Assembly: GCA_035299065.1 (NCBI GenBank)
Contig: DATGXI010000156.1
Span: 1-56,048, forward strand
Reading direction: 5' to 3'
Source of the DNA: DASPJQ01 sp035299065
Lineage (GTDB): Bacteria > Bacteroidota > Bacteroidia > Flavobacteriales_D > UBA2798
Length of the DNA stretch: 56,048 bases
Shown here: positions 41,827 through 51,247 of the stretch, one piece after another
How the letters are laid out: each line of letters opens with the position of its first letter
How positions within the stretch are numbered: position 1 is the first letter of the stretch
Translations under genes and position numbers: made by a program
Notes under the pieces: model-generated
What the model was told of the DNA's origin: nothing
The model's database searches: none
Seen by the model: the letters and a program-made list of their open reading frames with translations, nothing else

Positions 41827-44103
41827 ATGAAAAACTATAAAAATTTATTGTTTTACATTATAACCATAGGCGGATTTTCGCTGCTTATGTGGTATATATT
41901 TGAACAGGGCTTTCTGCTGGAAAAAAACAAGGTTCATAATTTTGTACCTCAACTCGAAGCCTCAACCTGGGAACACTTTAAAACCACGTATCATGCCAAT
42001 GCAACACATCCCTTAGCGCGTTTACTGCTTCAAATTATTACCATTATTTTTGTTGCGCGTATTTTTGGTTTTATATGCAAACGAATTGGGCAACCAACGG
42101 TTATTGGCGAAATTGCAGCCGGAATTTTTCTTGGTCCTTCTTTTGTGGGAGAATATTTTCCCGGCTTCAGTCAATTTTTATTTCCCGAAGACTCTCTAGG
42201 TAATTTAAATTTTCTTAGCCAGATCGGTTTAATACTTTTCATGTTTATTATAGGAATGGAGCTGGATTTGCGTGTTTTGAAAAACAAGGCCCAGGAAGCT
42301 GTTGTTATAAGCCACGCAAGCATTATTTTTCCTTTTGCATTAGGCGTTGGTCTGGCATTTTACATGTACAGTTCTTATGCCCCTGCCGAAATTAAATTTT
42401 TATCGTTTGCACTTTTCATGGGTATTGCCATGAGCATAACCGCCTTTCCTGTGCTGGCCCGTATAATACAGGAACGCGGTTTAACCAAAACACGTATTGG
42501 AACCATTGCCATTACGTGTGCTGCTGCCGATGATGTTACGGCCTGGTGTATTCTGGCGGTAGTAATTGCGGTAGTAAAGGCCGGTAGTTTTGTAAGCGCG
42601 CTGTATACCGTTTTAATGGCCATTGCATACGTTCTTTTAATGATGAAGGTAGTAAGCCCGTTTTTGAAACGCATGGGCGAAATTTACTCGAATAAAGAAG
42701 GTTTGAGTAAACCCGTTGTTGCTGTTTTTTTCATTACACTTTTAATTTCATCATACGTAACCGAGGTAATAGGTATTCATGCATTATTTGGGGCGTTCTT
42801 AGCTGGCGTAATTATGCCTCCCAACATGAACTTCAGGAACATGTTTATTGAAAAAGTGGAAGATGTTTCCCTTATTCTTTTACTGCCTTTATTTTTTGTG
42901 TTTTCAGGTTTAAAAACCGACATTGGCTTGCTGGATAACTCAGAGGCATGGATGCTTTGCGGGGTAATTATTGGTGTTGCCGTTGCCGGAAAATTTCTTG
43001 GAAGTGCTTTGGCCGCCCGATTTGTAGGCCAATCATGGCGCGAAAGCATGATGATTGGAGCACTGATGAATACCCGCGGACTAATGGAACTTGTGGTTTT
43101 AAAAATTGGCCTTGAGTTGGGCGTACTAACTCCTACTGTATTTACCATGTTTGTATTAATGGCCCTTATCACAACAATGATGACCGGGCCGGCCCTGGAT
43201 TTAATTAATTGGATTTCGCCCGAGAAAAAGCCAGAACGCATTCCGCAGGAAATTGAAGACAAAGGAAAATTCAAAATTCTTGTTCCATTTGGCAACCCAT
43301 ACCGTGGAAAAAATTTATTACGGCTTGCCAGCTCACTGGTAAAGAAATCAACATCCAGCTCAACAGTAACTGCTTTACACTTATCGCCCAGCAATGAAAT
43401 CAATCAATACAACGCCAAAGAATTTGAACGCGATAGTTTCAAGCCTATAAAAACAGAGGCGGCTAAATTAGACCTTCCTGTAAAAACAGTGTTCAAGGCA
43501 TCACCTGACATTGACAAAGAATTAATTGATATTGCCAATGAAGGAAATTATGACCTTACCATTGTTGGCCTGGGCCGCTCCATTTTTGACGGTACCTTTT
43601 TAGGAAAAGTTTTGGGCCTGACTACCAAAATTATAAATCCGGAAAAATTATATGATACCATTACTGGTAAAGAACGTTTGTTTGAAACATCCATGTTTGA
43701 TGAACGTACCAAACAAATTATTAAATCAAGTAAGGTTCCCGTAGGTATTTTCATTGACAAGGATCTGGAAAAAGTGGATACTATAATTATTCCTGTTTTC
43801 TCTATAAGCGATAGTTTTCTTTTGATTTATGCTCAAAAACTTATACATAACAATGGGGCATCCATCGTTATTCTTGATGCATCCGGAATAATTAAGAATA
43901 ATCCTGAAATGAAGGAAACCATTCGTTCAATTGAACAAACTGCACCAAATCACATTGCGCTTTATAATGAAAATAAAATCAATAAAGCACTTTTTGATCA
44001 GAAAGACTTAATGATTATAAGCCTTGACAGCTGGAAAAAAGCCGTTGAAACACAAAGCATTTGGTTAGCACAAACTCCTTCAACACTCATTATTAAACCT
44101 TAA
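41827..44103 (+). CDS. CPA2-type cation/proton antiporter with C-terminal Usp-like domain
   Basis: 758 residues. One extra N-terminal TM (~5-27), then a Na+/H+-exchanger domain (~70-460) of 12-13 helices. Signatures include GQPTVIGEIAAGIFLGPSF, FIIGMELDLRVLK, AADDVTAWC and NTRGLMELVVLKIG. The last ~290 residues are soluble and Usp-like (FKILVPFGNPYRGKNLLRLA, TIVGLGRSIFDG), likely a nucleotide-sensing regulator. Such KefB/GerN-like proteins exchange K+ or Na+ for protons. It fits the potassium theme of this region. Confidence 0.9.
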   Translation: MKNYKNLLFYIITIGGFSLLMWYIFEQGFLLEKNKVHNFVPQLEASTWEHFKTTYHANATHPLARLLLQIITIIFVARIFGFICKRIGQPTVIGEIAAGIFLGPSFVGEYFPGFSQFLFPEDSLGNLNFLSQIGLILFMFIIGMELDLRVLKNKAQEAVVISHASIIFPFALGVGLAFYMYSSYAPAEIKFLSFALFMGIAMSITAFPVLARIIQERGLTKTRIGTIAITCAAADDVTAWCILAVVIAVVKAGSFVSALYTVLMAIAYVLLMMKVVSPFLKRMGEIYSNKEGLSKPVVAVFFITLLISSYVTEVIGIHALFGAFLAGVIMPPNMNFRNMFIEKVEDVSLILLLPLFFVFSGLKTDIGLLDNSEAWMLCGVIIGVAVAGKFLGSALAARFVGQSWRESMMIGALMNTRGLMELVVLKIGLELGVLTPTVFTMFVLMALITTMMTGPALDLINWISPEKKPERIPQEIEDKGKFKILVPFGNPYRGKNLLRLASSLVKKSTSSSTVTALHLSPSNEINQYNAKEFERDSFKPIKTEAAKLDLPVKTVFKASPDIDKELIDIANEGNYDLTIVGLGRSIFDGTFLGKVLGLTTKIINPEKLYDTITGKERLFETSMFDERTKQIIKSSKVPVGIFIDKDLEKVDTIIIPVFSISDSFLLIYAQKLIHNNGASIVILDASGIIKNNPEMKETIRSIEQTAPNHIALYNENKINKALFDQKDLMIISLDSWKKAVETQSIWLAQTPSTLIIKP

Positions 44104-44148
44104 GGGCTTTTTGTTCATCAAAAATTTCGTTTCGGTCAATAGTTTGAC

Positions 44149-44156
44149 TAGTTTTG
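44149..44156 (+). promoter_or_regulatory. Putative -7 box before the CPA1 antiporter
   Basis: TAGTTTTG matches TAnnTTTG and ends 9 bp before the ATG at 44166, again implying an almost leaderless transcript. A TTTCG near 44125-44129 sits at about the -33 spacing. Confidence 0.35.
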
Positions 44157-44165
44157 TTGCTACAA

Positions 44166-45401
44166 ATGGAATTCTATTATCCATACATATTACTTGTTTC
44201 GGCACTACTTGTTATAACCAGCATAATTGCCGGAAGATTTTTTGCGCGACTGGGATTCTCTACTTTACTTGTAACACTTTTAACAGGTATTTTATTTGGC
44301 AATGGTGGCCGTTTTGACTTTGAATTCAATTACCCTGGTTTAACCTTGCATATAAGCGAAATTGCACTGTGCTTTATTATTTTTTCAGGTGGATTTGAAT
44401 CTAAATGGAATCTTTTAAAACCTTTTTTAAGCCAGGGTATTTCCCTGGCCACGTTGGGTGTAATACTCACCACCTGCCTTGTAGGCATAAGTGTTTACTT
44501 TATATTGGAATGGGATATTTTAAGTTCATTGTTAATTGGGGCCATTGTTTCAGCTACCGATGCCGCTGCTGTTTTCTCCATACTTGAATCAAGCCAGGTG
44601 CGGTTAAAAAAAGGCCTTAGTGAAATTCTTCAGCTGGAATCAGGTACCAACGATCCCATGGCCTATTTCTTAACCATAAGCCTTACGCAACTTTGCCTGC
44701 TAAAAGGACAAGGAAATTACGGTATGCTTGCGTTTGATTTTGTAAAAACAATGTCGCTGGGCTTTTTGTCCGGATACCTGGTAGCCTTTGTAATTTATTG
44801 GCTTATTATAAAAGCCCGTCTTAAAAAAGGGCAAAATCCGGTAATATTAATAGCAGCAGTCATACTTATTTATGCCTTGAATAGTTTAGTGGGGGGCAGT
44901 GCGTTTCTGGCTGTTTATGTTGCGGGTATTTACCTGGGAAATAAAAAGTGGTCTAACCAACAGTTTAATATTCATTTCTTCGAAGGATTTTCATGGCTCA
45001 TGGAAACGCTTTTGTTTTTAATACTGGGCTTGCAGGTGAATATTTTTACGCTTGATGATTTTATGTTCGAGGGATTTTTTATTTCAGCAGTTTTACTTTT
45101 TATTGCACGCCCGGTAGCTACACATGCATCACTAATGCCATTAAAGGGCTTTTCATGGAAAACCGCAGGTTTTATTTCCTGGGTTGGTTTAAGAGGAGCC
45201 ACGCCATTGGTATTTGCATTAATACCCGTGGTAAACCATTTACCTGAGGCCGGTAAATTGGTAAACATTGCGCTTTATTGTGTTGCAACATCCATAATTC
45301 TGCAAGGAACCATGATCACAAAACTGGCATCATTGTTTAACGTGGAAGAAGAGGATTTAAAGGGGACAGGTTTTCCTGAACAAAAAATTTCAATAAAATA
45401 A
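44166..45401 (+). CDS. CPA1-type (NhaP/CvrA-like) potassium/proton antiporter
   Basis: 411 residues, ~12 TM helices. SATDAAAVFSIL and LQLESGTNDPMAYFLT are the CPA1 core motifs; WVGLRGATPLVFAL is the matching C-terminal helix. CvrA/NhaP2 proteins usually carry extra TrkA-C/CorC domains, absent here. It exports K+ or Na+ for protons. Start at the ATG at 44166 (a TTG at 44154 is possible). It follows the CPA2 antiporter by 62 bp, and its end is convergent with a small secreted gene. Confidence 0.88.
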   Translation: MEFYYPYILLVSALLVITSIIAGRFFARLGFSTLLVTLLTGILFGNGGRFDFEFNYPGLTLHISEIALCFIIFSGGFESKWNLLKPFLSQGISLATLGVILTTCLVGISVYFILEWDILSSLLIGAIVSATDAAAVFSILESSQVRLKKGLSEILQLESGTNDPMAYFLTISLTQLCLLKGQGNYGMLAFDFVKTMSLGFLSGYLVAFVIYWLIIKARLKKGQNPVILIAAVILIYALNSLVGGSAFLAVYVAGIYLGNKKWSNQQFNIHFFEGFSWLMETLLFLILGLQVNIFTLDDFMFEGFFISAVLLFIARPVATHASLMPLKGFSWKTAGFISWVGLRGATPLVFALIPVVNHLPEAGKLVNIALYCVATSIILQGTMITKLASLFNVEEEDLKGTGFPEQKISIK

Positions 45402-45410
45402 CAATAAAGA

Positions 45411-45800
45411 TCAATCCTCAGGTGGATCATACGTTGTGATAACAAGGCCTGAAGATGTTCCATTCAAGCGGTAAACCTTACCATCCCGTATAAAATAACC
45501 CTCATAACCGTGTATCCTGAAAATATTTAAGGTCTCCACTTCGTTTAAAAGATTGGTATGGTCAATGGTGAACTTAGCATTGCCAAGATTATAATCAGCG
45601 CTAATAATTTTGTCGGCATTAAATTCATTTAAATACTCCTTGATCAGTTCGGCATCAGCAGGGGTCATGTCACCCATATACTTAACATCAAGTTTCATAG
45701 ACAATGGTGCACCGCCTAAACCAGCACCCGGGGCAGTTTGTGCCGTAGCAAATTTACCGGCTATTACAAGGCATAGTGTTATGAATGTTTTCCTGAACAT
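45411..45800 (-). CDS. Small secreted hypothetical protein
   Basis: 129 residues. Signal peptide MFRKTFITLCLVIAGKFATAQ. The mature part is ~108 residues: LDVKYMGDMTPADAELIKEYLNEF, then DGKVYRLNGTSSGLVITTYD. No family recognised. It begins 2 bp after the stop of the large T9SS gene on the same strand, so the two are co-transcribed and it may be an accessory of that surface protein. Confidence 0.6.
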   Translation of the reverse strand: MFRKTFITLCLVIAGKFATAQTAPGAGLGGAPLSMKLDVKYMGDMTPADAELIKEYLNEFNADKIISADYNLGNAKFTIDHTNLLNEVETLNIFRIHGYEGYFIRDGKVYRLNGTSSGLVITTYDPPED

Positions 45801-45802
45801 AC

Positions 45803-48124
45803 TTATTGTTTAACTATTTTGATGTTTTTCATAACCGCATCGTTTTGTGTCAAAACCTGCACAATGTATACACCTTTGCTTAGTTTTGAAAACTGTTCTG
45901 ACAAGAAATGGTTAACGCCCTTTTCAGCAGATACAACCTGGTCACTATAACCGCCCACAACGTCAATTATTCTTATTTTATAGATTCCTTCGTTTTCAAC
46001 GTATATATCTACAGAAATATTATCGGTAGCCGGGTTGGGAAACACCTGAACATTACTATTGTCTTTATGATAAACAATAATTGTATTGTGGTATTCATAA
46101 TGGCCGTCAAAATCCACTTGTTTTAAACGGTAATACGTGTCCTTGTCATCGGCAGTGGCATCGTAATACGAATAGGTATGTTCAACACTTGTGGTACCAT
46201 GCCCGTTTATACTGGCAATGGTTCCAAAATTAACACCGTCATACGAACGTTCAACCAGAAAATAATTGTTGTTGGTTTCCGTAGCGGTCTTCCATTTTAA
46301 TTCGTTACCATCACCTATGTTTTCTCCGGTGAAATAAAGTAGATCAACCGGTAAAACACCTGTTGCAGACCAACCCGAAATAACAAAATTACAATTGGCT
46401 CCAAAATACCCGTCAATCATGAGCACATACGTACTGCCAATGGTAAGGCCCGTTGCAGTCACAGTTCCTGTTGAAACCGATCCTGGATTAAAACAATTTG
46501 ACACGGAATTAAAGTCGGTACAGCATCCGCTTGCATCATGTGTAACCTCGTATACCTCGGCCTGTATTCCATTACTTGCGCAACCTGAAACAGAGGTAAT
46601 GTTAAAAACCTCGGTTGTAGCTGCTGCCACAAACTGGTAATAAGAATTGTTTTGAAGCGTACCGCAAAATTCAGGATCAAGCTGTCCTGCGGGATCATCA
46701 GCTGTATAGGTACTGGCTGTTGCGCTGGTAAATGTTGCCGATGCGCTTTTTGTAAGCAATGCCGGATCTGAACACCAGTCGTTGTTGGTTGGATTACCAC
46801 ACGGACTCATTTCAGTTAAGCATATGTTGAATGTTGTAAAGTGTTTAGTGGTTGTGCTGGCAGAATAAACACGTATATAATATGTTTGACCAATGGTAAG
46901 CCCTGTAGGCACGCTGTTATCAGGATCGCTGCAAGTAACAGCCGTTAAACCACCAGCGCAGGTTCCGCTAAAAATTGAATGATACAAATCAGTAGTTGTT
47001 CCAGTAATGGATGATATAGTAACATCAATACTGGTGGTTGGTGCAACAAACCTGTACCAAACATCATCATCATCGGCCGTTGCACCACAGGTATTTGCCT
47101 GTGACGAAGGCGAAGCACAATTAATTGAACCGGCTGTTTGCGTACACGCCATTCCATAAACAGTAAGAAGCGTTGCAGCTGCGCACTCATCGTTGTCAGG
47201 TGCTGCCGTACACGGATTTGTTACACAAATATTAAACGTACCATTGTTATCGTTTCCACCTTCCCAAAAACGTATATAAACGGTTGAACCCACCGTAAGT
47301 CCGGTTGCAACAAGTTCAGGCATGGCACCCGGTCCATCATCATCATCACACTCAACCAAGGTTAATACCCCGCAAGGCGTACCTGTATACAAAGCCATTT
47401 CTCCATCGGTAACACCACCTGCCGTTGTTGTAATATATAATGCACCCGAAGAAGGAACTACACAACTATACCAAACATCACCCCCTGAATAATTCCCGCA
47501 ACCGGGAGCTGGAATTGTACCACATGTAGAAGATGTCGCGTTGAGTGTTGTGCCTGCTGTGTAAGAACATGTAGACCCAACTGCTCCAACAGTAATAGAT
47601 GTTGCTGTATTGGGCTCGTTGTTGGCGGGAGGCGGCCCGGTCATACACAGTATTCCATCCATTGTTCCGGAATTTGTATTCAAAATACGTACATACCAGG
47701 TGCCGGTAGAAGTAGCAGCAAATGTTGTTGTTTCCACAACACCTGTTCCGTTACCGGTTGCATTGGTACAACTGAATTGCGTTAATGATCCACAGGTTCC
47801 GGGCTGATAAATTACAATTACAGGATTATCGCTTGACGTAGTTGTATAGGTAACCGAATAAGAGCTCCCACTTACTGCTGAAAAACTCCACCACTCTTCA
47901 CGTGCAATGGTACCACCACACGTAGCTGCAGGTGCCCCGGCCGTTCCATTTACAGTTGAGTTATCGCAAGCGCCTCCTGGTGTAATTGCGGTTGCCGCAG
48001 CACAGGAATTACCTGCAAATGATTTTGTAAAAGCAGAACTAAACAATACAGTAAGCAACAGAATTTTGCTTCTGAATGTTAATTGACGCAAGAGTGTGTT
48101 TGGTCCCGTGTAAAATTTCTCCAT
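45803..48124 (-). CDS. Large multi-domain secreted protein with T9SS sorting domain
   Basis: About 773 residues. Signal peptide after the ATG at 48124 (FRSKILLLTVLFSSAFTKSFA); an ATG at 48169 is also possible. Four or five beta-sandwich repeats of ~110 residues follow. Each has C..A..I..G near its start, then DVWYxF/C, DxxxxxYxGxCGxL, a C-D/N-D pair and a GxTxYIRxW strand, resembling pre-peptidase-C-like domains. The C-terminal ~80 residues (VQVFPNPATDNISVDIYV to GVYIVQVLT) form a type A sorting domain. Cell-surface, adhesin-like; no enzyme motif seen. Confidence 0.83.
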   Translation of the reverse strand: MEKFYTGPNTLLRQLTFRSKILLLTVLFSSAFTKSFAGNSCAAATAITPGGACDNSTVNGTAGAPAATCGGTIAREEWWSFSAVSGSSYSVTYTTTSSDNPVIVIYQPGTCGSLTQFSCTNATGNGTGVVETTTFAATSTGTWYVRILNTNSGTMDGILCMTGPPPANNEPNTATSITVGAVGSTCSYTAGTTLNATSSTCGTIPAPGCGNYSGGDVWYSCVVPSSGALYITTTAGGVTDGEMALYTGTPCGVLTLVECDDDDGPGAMPELVATGLTVGSTVYIRFWEGGNDNNGTFNICVTNPCTAAPDNDECAAATLLTVYGMACTQTAGSINCASPSSQANTCGATADDDDVWYRFVAPTTSIDVTISSITGTTTDLYHSIFSGTCAGGLTAVTCSDPDNSVPTGLTIGQTYYIRVYSASTTTKHFTTFNICLTEMSPCGNPTNNDWCSDPALLTKSASATFTSATASTYTADDPAGQLDPEFCGTLQNNSYYQFVAAATTEVFNITSVSGCASNGIQAEVYEVTHDASGCCTDFNSVSNCFNPGSVSTGTVTATGLTIGSTYVLMIDGYFGANCNFVISGWSATGVLPVDLLYFTGENIGDGNELKWKTATETNNNYFLVERSYDGVNFGTIASINGHGTTSVEHTYSYYDATADDKDTYYRLKQVDFDGHYEYHNTIIVYHKDNSNVQVFPNPATDNISVDIYVENEGIYKIRIIDVVGGYSDQVVSAEKGVNHFLSEQFSKLSKGVYIVQVLTQNDAVMKNIKIVKQ

Positions 48125-48460
48125 CTGAAAAAGTTGCGCTTTGTGTAAGGTTGCAAGTCTGAAACGCATTTGTTAAAATTTTGTTTCACTGTTCATAACC
48201 TTACTAAAAGTTTGGTATTCAACGTGAATATAGCTAATACCGACACAGATTGTATGGGCCATTGGACAAAATATCAATAAAAAATGACGAAAAATTTGTT
48301 GATATTCTTAAAGCTTTGTTTTTCAGTATGTTGTTCCTTATCTTCACGCTTATAACGAACCTGTTTATCTCCTTTTTTCAGTGTAGCGATACTGGCTAAA
48401 GTCAAAATTATATTTAGTCTTATACGCGTTACCGTTTTATTTCTTAATCCCAAGCCCTTC

Positions 48461-48485
48461 TATTTTTGCTACTTTTAGTAAAAGT
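48461..48485 (+). promoter_or_regulatory. Rrf2 gene promoter and operator-like dyad
   Basis: TATTTTTG (48461-48468) matches TAnnTTTG. It is followed directly by ACTTTTAGTAAAAGT (48471-48485), a dyad with perfect 7-bp arms that covers the likely start site, 10 bp before the ATG. This fits autorepression by the Rrf2 protein. The remaining 48125-48460 spacer shows no gene or other structure that I can name. Confidence 0.55.
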
Positions 48486-48495
48486 GTTATAGGTT

Positions 48496-48909
48496 ATGAT
48501 GTCCAAGAAATGCAAGTATGCCATTAAAGCGCTCATTCGGTTAGCCGAAAACTATGGCAAGGACTATCTTCTTACAGCTGACATTGCAAAACAGGCCAAC
48601 ATCCCAAAAAAATTTCTGGAGCAAATACTGCTTGAGCTTAAACGTGCCGGGTATTTAGGAAGCAAACAGGGATTTGGTGGTGGATATTACTTGAAGGTGC
48701 ACCCAAAAAAAATTACGGTTGCTGACATATACCGTTTGTTTGACGGGGCCATTGCACTTGTGCCGTGTGTTGCGGTTAAATATTATGAGCGATGCGATGA
48801 TTGCCGTGATGAAAAAATTTGTTTGCTGCGTGAAGAATTCCTGAAAATCAAGGACAAAACCCGTGATGTGATGAAAAAATCCACCATTTTGTCTTTCATT
48901 AAAAAATAA
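48496..48909 (+). CDS. Rrf2-family transcriptional regulator with four-Cys cluster
   Basis: 137 residues. A winged helix (~5-70) has LTADIAKQANIPKKFLEQIL as recognition region and the wing KQGFGGGYYL. Four Cys follow (Cys91, 100, 103, 109: PCVAVKYYERCDDC ... KICLL), a spacing used by Rrf2 proteins that bind an Fe-S cluster or sense sulfur metabolites. Starts ATGATG (48496 or 48499). Dyads lie before its own gene and before the next operon, so it probably senses redox, NO or sulfur state and controls both (inference). Confidence 0.88.
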   Translation: MMSKKCKYAIKALIRLAENYGKDYLLTADIAKQANIPKKFLEQILLELKRAGYLGSKQGFGGGYYLKVHPKKITVADIYRLFDGAIALVPCVAVKYYERCDDCRDEKICLLREEFLKIKDKTRDVMKKSTILSFIKK

Positions 48910-48933
48910 TAGTGACTTTTTTTTACTATATAT

Positions 48934-48964
48934 CTACCTAATTGGTAGAATTAGTATACTTTTG
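48934..48964 (+). promoter_or_regulatory. Operator-like dyads and -7 box before DUF2490 operon
   Basis: Two nested dyads: CTACC-TAATT-GGTAG (48934-48948) and CTAATT-GGTAG-AATTAG (48938-48954). They are followed by TACTTTTG (48957-48964), matching TAnnTTTG. The leader to the ATG at 49062 would be ~90 nt. Position suggests binding by the adjacent Rrf2 protein. Confidence 0.55.
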
Positions 48965-49061
48965 CTTTTTTATGTATTAATCAGAAAATAAAAAAGTATT
49001 TTATTCGGAAACTTAGTTGAATCCAAGTCATCCGGTTATTCGCAGTGGCACGCACATCAAT

Positions 49062-49817
49062 ATGAAATCTTTCAACACCAATTCCCTTCCTCTTATAATT
49101 TTTTTGGGGTTAAGCTTATCTGTAAAAGGGCAAATAAATAAACGCCAGGTAACACAACAAAAACTTATATGGCAAACATGGAATCAATCAATTGAATTTA
49201 ATTCGAAGTGGTCAGCACGTTTTGAATTTACCGCACGTGAATTTTATGATCCGTACAAACTTCACCAGGTTGCTGCACGCATGCGCATAAGCTATGCCCT
49301 AAGCAAGCAATGGGTCACAGGAGGAGGTTTTGCTGTTTTTTTTCATCATCCCAACGATCCTGTTTCAACCAGCAAACTTGTTGTACCGGAATGGCGGCCA
49401 CACGTTGAAGCTTCTTATGAACACACAACTGGGAGATGCAGCATAACACATCGTTACAGAATTGAAAACCGTTTTATGCACAATAACCTCAACGAAGCAC
49501 TTGTTGATGGTTATTCCTCAACATGGCGTTTCAGGTACCGTATTGGTTTTGATTACCTGATTATCAACGATACAGCAAAAAGACCGTTGAAATTGCGCTT
49601 AACGAATGAGCTACTCATTAATGCCGGAAAAAACGTACAAAACAATGTATTTGACAACAACCGCGTTACGCTAAGTATTCATTATTCTTTACCGGCCAAT
49701 TTTGCCATTGAAGTTGGCTATCTGCACTGGTTTCAGCAACGCTCAAGCGGCTATCAATTTTTTAATCGCCACATTATAACGTTTGCCATATTTCATAAAC
49801 TCATTCTGAATAAATAA
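49062..49817 (+). CDS. DUF2490-like outer-membrane protein
   Basis: 251 residues from the ATG at 49062; a TTG at 49017 lengthens it without reason. Signal peptide MKSFNTNSLPLIIFLGLSLSVKGQ. It is beta-rich with the DUF2490 features QQKLIWQTWNQSIEFNSKW, RPHVEASYEHT, TIHRYRIENRF-like THRYRIENRF and a C-terminal FAIFHKLILN. Likely an outer-membrane barrel of unknown cargo. It is 5 bp before the FAD protein gene and behind Rrf2-type dyads. Confidence 0.75.
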   Translation: MKSFNTNSLPLIIFLGLSLSVKGQINKRQVTQQKLIWQTWNQSIEFNSKWSARFEFTAREFYDPYKLHQVAARMRISYALSKQWVTGGGFAVFFHHPNDPVSTSKLVVPEWRPHVEASYEHTTGRCSITHRYRIENRFMHNNLNEALVDGYSSTWRFRYRIGFDYLIINDTAKRPLKLRLTNELLINAGKNVQNNVFDNNRVTLSIHYSLPANFAIEVGYLHWFQQRSSGYQFFNRHIITFAIFHKLILNK

Positions 49818-49822
49818 AACAA

Positions 49823-51214
49823 GTGCAAAAAAAACAGAAGATTGCAATCATTGGTGGTGGCTTTTCAGGAACCATGACTGCCGTGCAGCTTAGCCGTATG
49901 AGTAGCACTGCTGAAATCACCTTAATTAATGACAAAATTAATTTTAACAGGGGTATAGCATTTAATCCTTATTCAAAAAAACACCTGTTGAATGTTCCAA
50001 CTGCAAGAATGAGTGCCTTTCAGGAACAACCTGATCACTTTCTTGACTGGATAGTTTCATGTCCTGACTTTAAAGAACCCGATCGCGCGCTTATGGCCGG
50101 AGCATTTTTACCAAGGCACTATTTTGGTTCTTACCTGGAACATATATGGAACGAAAATTTTGCACAGCATGGAAGCCGTATTAAAATTATTCATGACGAA
50201 GTTGTGCAATTGGAGTGTTCGTCCTCATACGTTCACTTAAAAACACACGAACATACGAACCTGATTTTTGATTTTTGCGTACTGGCCAATGGTAATTCCC
50301 TTCCACGCAATCCTTCTATTCCAAATACAGCATTTTTTTCAGGAAAAAATTATTTTCAAAATCCGTGGTCCATTGATTCAGTAAAAAATACCGACCCAAC
50401 AAAACCTGTGTTGATTATTGGAAATGGTTTAACCATGGTTGACACAATCATTGGTTTAAAGGAACAAGGATTTAATCAAACCATATATTCGATTTCACCA
50501 CATGGTTTCAATATTTTACCACACAGGCATCCGGGATTAAAATACACTGGCCTGACCGATGCTTTAGACTCAACAAATGATTTAAGTTTATTGAATATTT
50601 TAAGATTGGTGAATAAGCACATTAAGTTGGTTCGCTCATACGGTGTTTCGGCTGAACCGGTAATAGATTCTTTGCGCCCTTACACTCAAAAATTCTGGAT
50701 GTGTTTTTCCGAAAATGAAAAACGACTTTTTTTATCCAGGCTACGCCATTTATGGGGTGTTGCGCGCCACCGCATACCGTTACATATTCATGACATTATT
50801 CAACAAATGCGCATTGATGGAGACTTAAAAATAATTGCCGGCAAACTTATTGAAATAAAAGAGCTGGATAACAACGTAAATATTCGTTTCTATAACCACC
50901 GAAAAAAGTCGGAGGAAATTATTAGTGCTTCACGCGTAATTAATTGCACAGGACCTGAATCTGATATTAGCCGGTTAGGCCAGCATTTTTTAAACAGGTG
51001 CCTGCAGGCTGGTATAATTGAGCAGGATAAATTAAAAATGGGCATTAACGCTAATCCTGAAACATTTGAAATTATTGGAAACGACAAAAAAACAAACAGC
51101 CGGTTATTTGCTATTGGCTCAAATTTAAGGGGGGTGTTATGGGAAAGCACTGCTGTGGGCGAATTGCGCAAACACGCTCAACAGGTGGCCCAAACAATTG
51201 CCTCAAGGCTATAA
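49823..51214 (+). CDS. FAD/NAD(P)-binding protein (flavin-dependent oxidoreductase-like)
   Basis: 463 residues. The N-terminal FAD-binding motif is IAIIGGGFSGTMTA. LLNVPTARMSAFQEQPDHFLDW is the signature region of the FAD-NAD(P)-binding family. A second Rossmann motif is VLIIGNGLTMVDTI near 195. Near the C-terminus, FAIGSNLRGVLWESTAVGELR closes the FAD site. Cytoplasmic. The start is a GTG at 49823; no suitable ATG is nearby. It is in one operon with the DUF2490 gene under probable Rrf2 control, which fits a redox or reactive-nitrogen role. Confidence 0.82.
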   Translation: MQKKQKIAIIGGGFSGTMTAVQLSRMSSTAEITLINDKINFNRGIAFNPYSKKHLLNVPTARMSAFQEQPDHFLDWIVSCPDFKEPDRALMAGAFLPRHYFGSYLEHIWNENFAQHGSRIKIIHDEVVQLECSSSYVHLKTHEHTNLIFDFCVLANGNSLPRNPSIPNTAFFSGKNYFQNPWSIDSVKNTDPTKPVLIIGNGLTMVDTIIGLKEQGFNQTIYSISPHGFNILPHRHPGLKYTGLTDALDSTNDLSLLNILRLVNKHIKLVRSYGVSAEPVIDSLRPYTQKFWMCFSENEKRLFLSRLRHLWGVARHRIPLHIHDIIQQMRIDGDLKIIAGKLIEIKELDNNVNIRFYNHRKKSEEIISASRVINCTGPESDISRLGQHFLNRCLQAGIIEQDKLKMGINANPETFEIIGNDKKTNSRLFAIGSNLRGVLWESTAVGELRKHAQQVAQTIASRL

Positions 51215-51247
51215 CTATTTGCCCTATATTTACCGCAAATCCTGTTT

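Noticed and set aside
42777..43403. 208-codon open frame on the minus strand inside the CPA2 antiporter gene
   Set aside because: Antisense shadow of a strongly conserved membrane protein; no independent features.
49017..49061. TTG-initiated extension of the DUF2490 gene
   Set aside because: Adds 15 residues before an obvious signal peptide that begins at the ATG at 49062.
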